64,000 nucleotides of DNA from Holophagales bacterium. Its GTDB lineage: Bacteria > Acidobacteriota > Thermoanaerobaculia > UBA5066. Under the pieces are notes generated by a model that worked only from the letters and a program-made list of their open reading frames with translations, was not told where the DNA came from and searched no databases. Numbering within the stretch: position 1 is the first letter of the stretch; each line of letters starts with the position of its first letter. This document shows, one piece after another, positions 44,909-52,811 of the stretch. Position numbers and translations under genes: made by a program. Where the stretch lies: NCBI GenBank assembly GCA_016719485.1, contig JADJZB010000021.1, positions 496,001-560,000 of the forward strand, read 5' to 3'.

Positions 44909-46122
44909 TCAGCAGTGATAGTCGAGGCACTCGGCGAGGGCGGGGTCCTTGAGCGGGACGGCGTCGTGCCGTGCGAGGGACCAGCCGAAGGCGAGCGTGA
45001 AGAGGCCGAGGAAGCCGAGGGTTGCGGCGAGCTCGACGAATGGCAGGTGGCCGTGGGCGACGTGGTCGCCGTGCCCCATCGCGGGGGCGACCATGACGTA
45101 GAGCTCCCAGAACTGCGCGAAGAGGATGAGGACGGCGACCGGGACGAGCTTCCTCGGGTTCCGCTTGGCGGCGCGGGGAAGCATCAAAAGGAACGGCACG
45201 ACGAACTTGAGGACCGGCAGGATCAGGATGTAGGGGAGCCAGCCGTTCGAGGTCCGCCGGAGGAAATAGACCGTCTCCTCGGGGAGATTCGCGTACCAGA
45301 TGAGCATGTGCTGGCAGAAGTAGATGTAGGCCCAGAAGCCGGTCGTCGCGAAGACCATCTTTCCGAGGGAGTGGAGGTGGTTCTCGTTCAGGAAGCCCTC
45401 GAGCCTGCCGGTCATCACGAGGAGGCCCGCGACGATCGCCACGAACGCGGTGCCCGTCTGGACGACGTCGGTGAAGACGAGGACCGCGAACATCGTCGAG
45501 AACCAGTGCGCGTCGAGGAGAGGAGAAGGTAGAAGCTGACGATCGAGATCGTCAGCGCGAAGACGACCAGGAAGAGCGCCGAGAGGGTCCGGCTCGTCCG
45601 CGTCGCGCCGATTCCGCCTTCGCTGTCCTGGCGGCGCGAGGTCCTGGCGAGGAGCGCCCCGAAGACGACCCAGAGGAGGAGGCTGGCGCCGACGAGGGCG
45701 GTGAACATGGTCATGTTCAGGAAGGGCGCCTTGTGCGTCAGGAGCGCGTCCTTCGCGACGACGTCGGCGTGGGACCAGTGGTAGAGCGAGTGCGCGCCCA
45801 GGCCGACCGCCATGGCCAGGACGCCGCCGGGGAGGAGCCAGGCGGTCATCGCCTCGGGGATGCGACGCATCGTGACCGACCAGTTCCCGCGGGCGAGGTA
45901 GAGGATGGCGAGCCAGGCGGCGCCGAAGACGCCGAGGCCGAGCGCGAAGAAGACGCCGATGAGGTACGAGCTCCAGGCGAGCTGTGCCTCACCGCGGGAA
46001 AAGGCCCAGCCGAGCGCCGCGCCGCCGAGGAGGATGAAGGCGATCGCGACACCCTGGACGATCCCGGGGAGGGCGAGGCGGGCCGGGGCCGCCGGGAGGG
46101 GATGCGCGTGGGCGTGACTCAT
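44909..46122 (-). CDS. actF: ActF, quinone-binding membrane subunit of alternative complex III, frameshifted
   Basis: About 404 residues from ATG 46122, which has GGAGGGAAG just upstream and overlaps the actE stop. The N-terminal half (LPGIVQGVAIAFILLGGAAL, TMRRIPEAMTAWLLPGGVLA, SIVSFYLLLS) and the C-terminal half (STMFAVLVFTDVVQTGTAFV, WYANLPEETVYFLRRTSNGW, FLLMLPRAAKRNPRKLVPV) are joined by one missing C near 45522 in CTCCTCTCC. With that base restored the protein is continuous. ActF is a ten-helix integral membrane subunit related to NrfD/ActC. A conserved gene with one homopolymer indel points to sequencing error. Confidence 0.85.
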
Positions 46123-46793
46123 GACTTCCCTCCGGCGGCAGGCGCGGCCAGTGGAGCGGGGGCCTGTGGAGCGGCGGCGGGCACGGCGGCCGTCTGGGTC
46201 GCCGGCGCTGCCGGAGGCGGCGCGACGGGTTCGGTCTTCTGCATCTCCCGGATGTAGAGAACGACGGACCAGGAGTCCTTCTGGTCGACCTGGCGGGAGT
46301 GGCTCGGCATCGAGTTCTGCCCGCGCATGGGCCGGTGGAAGAGCTGGCCGTCGGGCCAGTCCCTCACCTTCTGCGTCATCAGGCTCGGGGGCTTGGGGAA
46401 GAGCGCGGTGACGGCGCCGTCGCCGGCCCCCTTCGGACCGTGGCAGGTGGTGCAGACGTTCTCGTAGACGAACTTGCCGTGGGCGAGGACCGCGGGTGTC
46501 GGCTCGAGCGGGTTCTTCAGCTCGGCACCGGCCCGGTCGGCCTCGTTCTGGGCGTAAGGGTAGGGCGTGTCGCCGGCGGCGACGGTCCCCGGCTGGGGCT
46601 CCATCAGGCCCGTGGCACGCGCGCCGAAGAGATCCCTCCTCTGCGGCTTGAGCTTGAGCTGGTCGCCCATGTCGAGGCGGTTCCCCTCGCGATGCGGCGT
46701 CCGGCCCGCGGGGAGGCCGACGTCGCACGCGCCTGCGAAGAGCGTGGAGAACGTCAGGCCCACGAGGGCGAGCGTGCGGGCGGCGTTACGCAT
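46119..46793 (-). CDS. actE: ActE, monohaem cytochrome c lipoprotein of alternative complex III
   Basis: 224 residues from ATG 46793. The signal peptide ends in the lipobox LFAGAC, so the protein is lipid-anchored on the periplasmic side. One haem site CTTCHGPKGAGDG sits at about 115-127, with the axial Met probably in GQNSMPSHSRQV. The C-terminus is an Ala/Pro-rich tail of about 45 residues. ActE takes electrons within the complex and may hand them to the oxidase. It overlaps actD by 8 bp and actF by 4 bp. Confidence 0.88.
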   Translation of the reverse strand: MRNAARTLALVGLTFSTLFAGACDVGLPAGRTPHREGNRLDMGDQLKLKPQRRDLFGARATGLMEPQPGTVAAGDTPYPYAQNEADRAGAELKNPLEPTPAVLAHGKFVYENVCTTCHGPKGAGDGAVTALFPKPPSLMTQKVRDWPDGQLFHRPMRGQNSMPSHSRQVDQKDSWSVVLYIREMQKTEPVAPPPAAPATQTAAVPAAAPQAPAPLAAPAAGGKS

Positions 46794-47337
46794 CGGCCCC
46801 TCCCTCGACGTCCACGAGGCGAACGCCGTGCGCGCCGAGCGACTTCACGAAGGTCTCGGCCTCGGCGGCGTTCCATTTCGGGTCGGTCGCGGAGATCCAG
46901 AGGACGAAGCGGTCGACCGTCGCGCCCGTCTTCACGAGCATCGGCGGCGGCTGCGGGACGGTGTCCTTCTTGCCGGCGACGATCGCCACGAGAGCGCTCC
47001 CGAGCGCGGCCCAGAAGACCATCGCCTCGAACGTGATCGGGATGTACGACGGCCACGCCGCGTGGGGCTTGCCGCCGAAGTTCATCGGCCAGTCGAGGAT
47101 CATCACGTAGTTCTGGAGGCCCTGCGCGAAGAGGATCCCGCAGAGTGCGAGGACCAGCGTCACCCAGGGGATCCAGGAGCGCTTCTGGCCCATGGCCTCT
47201 TCCATGCCGTGGATCGGGAACGGGGTCAGGAAGTCGAAGTGCTTCCACCCGGCATCGCGGACCTTCGCGGCGGCGGCAAGGGCGTCGGCCGGCTCGCAGA
47301 AGTGACCGAGGACGCCTTTGGTCGAGGTCGGCGTCAT
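46786..47337 (-). CDS. actD: ActD, membrane subunit of alternative complex III (DUF3341)
   Basis: 183 residues from ATG 47337. DUF3341 signatures: GVLGHFCEPADALAAAAKVR, DFLTPFPIHGMEEAMG and LQNYVMILDWPMNFGGKP, with two membrane helices (WVTLVLALCGILFAQG and ITFEAMVFWAALGSALVAI). ActD flanks the ActC/ActF membrane core. It lies 3 bp after actC and overlaps actE. Confidence 0.9.
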   Translation of the reverse strand: MTPTSTKGVLGHFCEPADALAAAAKVRDAGWKHFDFLTPFPIHGMEEAMGQKRSWIPWVTLVLALCGILFAQGLQNYVMILDWPMNFGGKPHAAWPSYIPITFEAMVFWAALGSALVAIVAGKKDTVPQPPPMLVKTGATVDRFVLWISATDPKWNAAEAETFVKSLGAHGVRLVDVEGGADA

Positions 47338-47340
47338 GGC

Positions 47341-48834
47341 TCAGGCCTCCTGGTGCGCCGCATTGGCGGCGAGGGCGTCTGTGGGAGCGCTGCGTGCAAC
47401 CTTCGGGTCCATCACGCCCTTGACCTCCGAGATCGCGACCACGGGGAGGAAGCGGACGAAGAGGAGGAAGAGGGTGAAGAAGAGGCCGAAGGAGCCGAAC
47501 AGGATCGCGAAGTCCCACCGCGTGAGGGAGTACATGCCCCAGGACGAGGGGAGGTAGTCGCGGTGGAGCGAGGTGACGACGATGACGTACCGCTCGAACC
47601 ACATCCCGACGTTGACGAGGATCGAGACGGCGAAGAGGACCCAGGTGTGCCGCCGCATCTTCTTCCACCAGAAGACCTGCGGCACGATGGCGTTGCAGGT
47701 GAACATGATGAAGTAGGCCCAGCCGTACGGGCCGAACGCGCGGTTCTTGAAGACGAACCCTTCCCACTCGCTCCCCGAGTACCAGGCCATGAAGAACTCG
47801 GTGGAGTAGGCGAACCCGACGAGCATGCCCGTCAGCATCAGGATCTTCGCCATCGACTCCATGTGGTTCAGCGTCACGTAGTTCTTCATGCCGAAGTAGC
47901 CGCGCATGAAGGTCATCAGCGTGATGACCATCGCGAAGCCAGAGAAGATGGCGCCGATGACGAAGTAGGGCGGGAAGATCGTCGTGTGCCAGCCCGGCAT
48001 GACCGACGTGGCGAAGTCGAACGAGACGATGGTGTGGACCGAGAAGACGAGCGGCGTCGCGAGGCCGGCGAGGATCATGTAGGCCGACTCGTAGTGCCGC
48101 CAGGCGCGGTGCGAGCCGGTCCAGCCAAAGCTCAGCGCGTTGTAGATCGCCTTGCGCCACGGGTGGGTCGCCCGGTCCCGGACCGTCGCGAGGTCGGGAA
48201 GGAGTCCGACGTACCAGAACGCGGCCGACACGAGGCCGTAGGTCGAGATGGCGAAGATGTCCCACGCGAGCGGCGAGTTGAAGTTGATCCAGAGCGGGCC
48301 GCGGGCGTTGGGGTAGGGGACGAGCCAGTAGGCGAACCAGGCGCGCCCGAGGTGGATGACCGGGAAGATGCCGGCGCAGGCGACGGCGAAGAGCGTCATC
48401 GCCTCGGCGGCGCGGTTGATGCCGGTGCGCCACTGCTGGCGGAAGAGGAAGAGGACCGCCGAGATGAGCGTGCCGGCGTGGCCGATGCCGATCCAGAAGA
48501 CGAAGTTGACGATGAACGAGCCCCAGCCCACCGGCGAGTTGATGCCGAGGATGCCCATGCCCGAGTAGAAGAGGAGGATCAGCGAGAAGACGAGGACGCC
48601 GAGCCCCGTGAGCGCGACGGAGAACGCGATCCACCACTTCTTCGTGGGGAACTCCTCGGCGTGCATGCAGATGTCGCGGTCGACGTCGGACCACTTCTTC
48701 CCGCCGGTGACGAGCGGCTCGGGGATCTCCAGGTCGCCCCCGTAGGGGCCGGCCCCCGCGAGGACGATCGGCCGGCCCGTGAGCTGGCTGTCGTCCATCA
48801 CCGTGGCGTAGGGACTCGCCTCATGCCTTGTCAT
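47341..48834 (-). CDS. actC: ActC, NrfD-like quinol-oxidising membrane subunit of alternative complex III
   Basis: 497 residues from ATG 48834, overlapping actB by 14 bp. About ten membrane helices with NrfD/PsrC patterns: WGSFIVNFVFWIGIGHAGTL, EAMTLFAVACAGIFPVIHLG, WFAYWLVPYPNARGP and HRAWRHYESAYMILAG. The His and Asp residues lining the quinol site in this family are visible in IGHAGT and FPVIHLGR. It oxidises menaquinol or ubiquinol and passes electrons to the Fe-S clusters of ActB. Confidence 0.92.
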   Translation of the reverse strand: MTRHEASPYATVMDDSQLTGRPIVLAGAGPYGGDLEIPEPLVTGGKKWSDVDRDICMHAEEFPTKKWWIAFSVALTGLGVLVFSLILLFYSGMGILGINSPVGWGSFIVNFVFWIGIGHAGTLISAVLFLFRQQWRTGINRAAEAMTLFAVACAGIFPVIHLGRAWFAYWLVPYPNARGPLWINFNSPLAWDIFAISTYGLVSAAFWYVGLLPDLATVRDRATHPWRKAIYNALSFGWTGSHRAWRHYESAYMILAGLATPLVFSVHTIVSFDFATSVMPGWHTTIFPPYFVIGAIFSGFAMVITLMTFMRGYFGMKNYVTLNHMESMAKILMLTGMLVGFAYSTEFFMAWYSGSEWEGFVFKNRAFGPYGWAYFIMFTCNAIVPQVFWWKKMRRHTWVLFAVSILVNVGMWFERYVIVVTSLHRDYLPSSWGMYSLTRWDFAILFGSFGLFFTLFLLFVRFLPVVAISEVKGVMDPKVARSAPTDALAANAAHQEA

Positions 48835-51800
48835 TGCGCACCTTCGTCAGGTAGGAGACGGACGGTTTCACGTTGAGGGCCTCGAGGAGCTTCATGGCCC
48901 GCGGGTGCGCGGCGAGCGCCGCGACCTTCGAGCCGGGGGCGTTCACGTCGCCGAAGGTGATGGCGCCGGTGGGGCAGGCCTCCATGCAGGCGGGGACGAC
49001 GGCGCCGTCGGGGAAGTGGACCTTGTCCTTCCCCTCGCGCGTGGCCGCGGCCTTCGCCTCCTGGATCCGCTGGATGCAGAAGGAGCACTTCTCCATCACG
49101 CCACGGTTCCTCACCGTGACCTCCGGGTTGTTCTTCATCTGCATCGGGGCGCGGGTGTTCAGCTCGGCGTTGCGCTTGATGCGGGGCTCGAGCGCCCGGA
49201 AGAGCGCGCTCTCCTGGGCCTTGCCGTACTCCCAGAAGTTGTAACGCCGCACCTTGAACGGGCAGTTGTTGGCGCAGTAGCGGGTCCCGACGCAGCGGTT
49301 GTAGACCTGCTGGTTCAGGCCGTCGGTGCTGTGCATCGTCGCCACGAACGGGCAGACGGTCTCGCAGGGGGCGTTCTCGCAGTGCTGGCAGAGCATCGGC
49401 TCGAAGAGCGTCTGCGGCTCTTCGACGACCTCGAGGGGGCCGTCCCAGACGTCGGCGTCCCAGCGGCCGTCCTTCTTCGGTGCGTCGTAGTAGCGGTCGA
49501 TCCGCATCCACGACATCTCGCGCCCGTCGATGATCCCGCGCCTTCCGACGACCGGGACGTTGTTCTCGGCCTGGCAGCCGATGACGCACTTTCCGCAGCC
49601 GTTGCACTTGCTGAGGTCGATCGCCATCGCCCAGCGGGCGTTCGGGTAGGGGTGCTCGGGCCAGGCCGAGGGGCCGCCGGCCTGCTGCTCGGTTCCCGAC
49701 TTCTGGTTCTTCTCGTACTCGGAGAGGGTCGTCACCGGGACGAGCGGCCGGGCCTCGCGGTCGATGACGTCGGATCCCTGGGCGAAGGCGAGCGCCTCGT
49801 TGCCCGCGACCTTCCGGATCGTTACCGGCAGGCCCGCGGAAAGGGCGCGTCCGCCCGCGAGGAGGCGGAGCGCGAAGGCGTTCGCCCCGACGCCGCCGCC
49901 GATGTCGCCGCAGGCCGTGCGGCCGAGGCCGAGGGGAAGGGCGACCTGTTCGTGGTGCATTCCCGCGTGGCGGTAGGCCGGCGCGACGAGCTTGCCGTGG
50001 CCCGCGTCGACCTCGACGAGGTCGCCGCTGGCCAGCTTCATCTCGTCGAACCGACGCGGCGCGATGGAGAGGGCGCCGCCCCACGAGATGCGGGTGATCG
50101 GGTCGGGAAACTCCTGCAGCCAGGCGTTGTTGCCGTGCCGGCCGTCGTGGAGCGCGAGGTGCGGGTAGAGCTGCAGCTCGAGGCCCGCGGGAGCGGGCGG
50201 GATCGCGGCGAGGAGAGCGAGGGCGGCCGGGGCGAGGGTGCGAGCCGGCGGAGCCGCCGGGGCCGGCCCCTGGAAGGCGCCGGAGCGGAGGACCTCGTTC
50301 CAGGCGGTCTCGAAGGCCGGCGTGCCGGGCTCGAGGGCGAGCCGGGCGGCCCACGAGGCGCGGAGGAAGTGCCAGGCGAGGCTCGGGTTCGGGACGGGGG
50401 CCGCGGCCGCCGCTCCGGGCACGGGGGCCGCGGCGGCGACGAGGGCGGCCGCGCCCGGGACCCCGGCGGCGGCGCTCCAGTCGACGAGGACGTCGAGGAG
50501 GCCGCGCGTGTCGTGGAGAGGCTGGATGACGGGCTGCTGGACGGCGAAGAGCCCGCGCGGGAGGGCGGCGTCGCCCCAGCACTCGAAGGGGTGGCTCGCC
50601 GGGGCGAGGAAGTCGGCGAGGGCGCCCGTCTCGTCGATCCGGTCGTTCAGGGAGACGACGAACGGGACCTTCGCGAGGGCCTCGGCGAATGCGAGAGAGG
50701 CGGGGGCGTCGTAGACCGGGTTCGCGCCGGCGACGAGGAGGACGGAGACCTTGCCGGCCTTCATCTCTGCGGCGAGCGCCTCGAGGGCCTTTGCGCCGCC
50801 GGACGGGGGCTCCTCGGCGGAGGCCTCGTCGAAGAGCCCGGACGAGTAGGCGTCGAGGGAGAGGTTCAGGAGGAGGGCCGCCAGCTCGAGCGCCTCTCCG
50901 GCGGCCGAGCCGCTGGCCGAGCCGCCCGCGAGGACGAGGGCCTTGCCGCGGGCGGCGGCGAGCTCGCCGGCGAGACCCTTCAGCGCCTCGACCGGGATAC
51001 CCGCCGCCTTCGCGACGGTCTCGAGGGCGAACGGCGCGAGCGCTGCCTCGACGGCGGCGTTGCCGGCGAGCGGGCCGGTCTTCTTCACGACGACGAGCTC
51101 GTGCGCGAGGCCGGCAGCGAGAGGGGCGAGGTGCGAGTCGCGGACGCGGATCCGCTTGTCGGCGTTGGCGCCCGTGAGGGTGAGGCGCCCTTCGAGCTGG
51201 ACGAAGCGGCCCATCTTCGCCCCATCGGCCTGCTCGGGAGCGCGCCGGAGAGCAAAGTCGCGCTCGAGGCCGTCGGCGGGCCGGTCGAGGAACTCGGCGC
51301 CGAGGCCGAGGAGGAGGTCGGCCTTGTCGAGGCGCGGGCGCGGGGCGCGCCCGTCGCCGAAGGTCTGTCGGTGGGCGCTCGCCGCCGAGTCGGCTTCTAC
51401 GGGCGACCAGGCGACGTGCTTCAGGCCCGTGTGGGCGGAGAGGGCGGCGATGGCCGCGCCGAGCGCCGGGCTCGCGACGGGTCCGGTGAGGAGGACGGCC
51501 CCGCTTCCGGCCTTCGCGAGGCGCGAGACGACGTCGGCCCCGACGACGCTCCAGCTCGACGCCACGACGGCGCCCTTTCCGCGGCGGACCGAGACGGGCC
51601 CACGCGCGCGGTCGGGGTCGTAGAGGTCCATCAGGGCGGCCTGGTGGCGCACGGTGAGGCCCCGGCCGCTCGCGTCGGTCGGGCTCGGCGCGACGAGGAT
51701 CGGTCGCCCTTCGCGGGTCCTCACGAGGACGGGGGAGCCGTCGACGACGGTGTGGAAGAACCGGGCGCGGCCCATTCCGTCCACGAGGCTCTCGGGCATG

Positions 51801-51949
51801 TCGTGGAACGGGATCGTCGTTTCCTGGGGAGGCTGGCAGCCGGCGCTCGCGAGGGCTCCGGCCGCCGCGAGGGTGCCGCTCAGCCGGAGGAACTCCCGCC
51901 GGTCGAGGCCCGCGGCGTCCGGCAGGGAGGTGGTCTCGTTCGGTCTCAT
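48821..51949 (-). CDS. actB: ActB, iron-sulphur/molybdopterin-like fusion subunit of alternative complex III
   Basis: 1042 residues from ATG 51949, which has GGGAG seven bases upstream; ATG 51955 is two codons earlier. A twin-arginine signal (RREFLRLSG, 17-25) is followed by a lipobox-like SAGC with Cys38, so the protein is probably exported and lipidated. Residues about 45-740 resemble a molybdopterin oxidoreductase fold that in ActB binds no cofactor (GANPVYDAPASLAFAEAL, HGNNAWLQEFPDP). The last 270 residues form a ferredoxin-like domain with CNGCGKCVIGCQ, CQHCENAPCETVCP, RYCANNCPF, KCSFC and CMEACPTGA, enough for three [4Fe-4S] and one [3Fe-4S] cluster. Confidence 0.92.
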   Translation of the reverse strand: MRPNETTSLPDAAGLDRREFLRLSGTLAAAGALASAGCQPPQETTIPFHDMPESLVDGMGRARFFHTVVDGSPVLVRTREGRPILVAPSPTDASGRGLTVRHQAALMDLYDPDRARGPVSVRRGKGAVVASSWSVVGADVVSRLAKAGSGAVLLTGPVASPALGAAIAALSAHTGLKHVAWSPVEADSAASAHRQTFGDGRAPRPRLDKADLLLGLGAEFLDRPADGLERDFALRRAPEQADGAKMGRFVQLEGRLTLTGANADKRIRVRDSHLAPLAAGLAHELVVVKKTGPLAGNAAVEAALAPFALETVAKAAGIPVEALKGLAGELAAARGKALVLAGGSASGSAAGEALELAALLLNLSLDAYSSGLFDEASAEEPPSGGAKALEALAAEMKAGKVSVLLVAGANPVYDAPASLAFAEALAKVPFVVSLNDRIDETGALADFLAPASHPFECWGDAALPRGLFAVQQPVIQPLHDTRGLLDVLVDWSAAAGVPGAAALVAAAAPVPGAAAAAPVPNPSLAWHFLRASWAARLALEPGTPAFETAWNEVLRSGAFQGPAPAAPPARTLAPAALALLAAIPPAPAGLELQLYPHLALHDGRHGNNAWLQEFPDPITRISWGGALSIAPRRFDEMKLASGDLVEVDAGHGKLVAPAYRHAGMHHEQVALPLGLGRTACGDIGGGVGANAFALRLLAGGRALSAGLPVTIRKVAGNEALAFAQGSDVIDREARPLVPVTTLSEYEKNQKSGTEQQAGGPSAWPEHPYPNARWAMAIDLSKCNGCGKCVIGCQAENNVPVVGRRGIIDGREMSWMRIDRYYDAPKKDGRWDADVWDGPLEVVEEPQTLFEPMLCQHCENAPCETVCPFVATMHSTDGLNQQVYNRCVGTRYCANNCPFKVRRYNFWEYGKAQESALFRALEPRIKRNAELNTRAPMQMKNNPEVTVRNRGVMEKCSFCIQRIQEAKAAATREGKDKVHFPDGAVVPACMEACPTGAITFGDVNAPGSKVAALAAHPRAMKLLEALNVKPSVSYLTKVRNDKA

Positions 51950-51960
51950 CGTCATCTCCC

Positions 51961-52584
51961 TCACCGGTGGCACGTGACGCAGTCGGTGGAGGCCTTCATC
52001 TCGGGCTTGCGATGACAGTCGAGGCACCACTGCATGTTGAAAGGGTTCTGCACGGAGACGATGTCCATCGTCTCGACCTTCCCGTGGCACTCCTGGCACG
52101 GCGGAATCGCCTTGCCCCCGGCGTCCGCCCGCGGGATCTTCCACTCGCCCTTCTCGTTCCTGGCGTTGAGGTGCGCCGAGTGGTCGTAGTAGACGAAATC
52201 GGGGAGGTCGTGGACCTTCACCCACGGGATCGGCTCGCCCCGGTCCCAGTAGTCCTTCATCTTCAGGACCCACTCCCTGCCGAGGCCGACGCTGGTGTGG
52301 CAGTTCATGCAGACGGCCGTCGACGGCACCGTGGAGTGGCGGCCCTTGTAGGGCATGTTGTGGCAGTAGAGGCAGGGGATGTCGTAGCCCCCGACGTTCA
52401 CCATCTCGCCCTTGTCGTTCTTCTGCATCACGGGCGGCCCCGCCATCCGCGTGTGCCGGAAGAGGATGGGCTGGCGGGGTTCGTACCCCTGGCGCACGTT
52501 GCTGAACGCGTACGCAAAGGAGCCCGTCACGGCCACCGCCACGACCAGCATCAGGATGCGTACGGGCGTTCTCCTTCGGCTCAT
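51961..52584 (-). CDS. actA: ActA, pentahaem cytochrome c of alternative complex III
   Basis: 207 residues from ATG 52584, overlapping the ccoS stop as ATGA. An N-terminal signal anchor (ILMLVVAVAVTGSFAYAF) is followed by five CxxCH sites: CLYCH, CMNCH, CQECH, CLDCH and CVTCH, the last at the very C-terminus. The number and spacing match ActA. The gene is the first act gene, directly behind the cbb3 assembly genes without an intervening promoter. Confidence 0.92.
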   Translation of the reverse strand: MSRRRTPVRILMLVVAVAVTGSFAYAFSNVRQGYEPRQPILFRHTRMAGPPVMQKNDKGEMVNVGGYDIPCLYCHNMPYKGRHSTVPSTAVCMNCHTSVGLGREWVLKMKDYWDRGEPIPWVKVHDLPDFVYYDHSAHLNARNEKGEWKIPRADAGGKAIPPCQECHGKVETMDIVSVQNPFNMQWCLDCHRKPEMKASTDCVTCHR

Positions 52585-52811
52585 TCGGAGGCCCTCCTTG
52601 TCGATTCGGCTTTCGTCGATTCCGTTGGTGTCGAGGGGGGGACGGCCGCGCCCGGAGCGATCCGGCGAGGCTCCTCGTCGTCGAAGAGGATCCGGACCGC
52701 GGGGGTCTCGAGGTCGTCGAACTGCCCGGTCTTCGCGGCCCAGATGAAGAGCCCGACGGCGATGGCCGCGATGAGGAGCGCGAGGGGGAGGAGGACGAAG
52801 ATCGTCTCCAC
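52581..52811 (-). CDS. ccoS: CcoS, cbb3 oxidase assembly protein
   Basis: 76 residues from GTG 52811, directly after the ccoI stop. One membrane helix (FVLLPLALLIAAIAVGLFIWA) followed by KTGQFDDLETPAVRILFDDE, the CcoS signature. CcoS is needed for haem and copper incorporation into CcoN. A Pro/Thr/Ser-rich tail makes it slightly longer than usual. Confidence 0.9.
   Translation of the reverse strand: METIFVLLPLALLIAAIAVGLFIWAAKTGQFDDLETPAVRILFDDEEPRRIAPGAAVPPSTPTESTKAESTRRASE

Noticed and set aside
48905..52015. Plus-strand open frame of about 1000 codons opposite actB
   Set aside because: Low-complexity Arg/Gly/Val product antisense to a well-conserved gene; typical of third-position GC bias.
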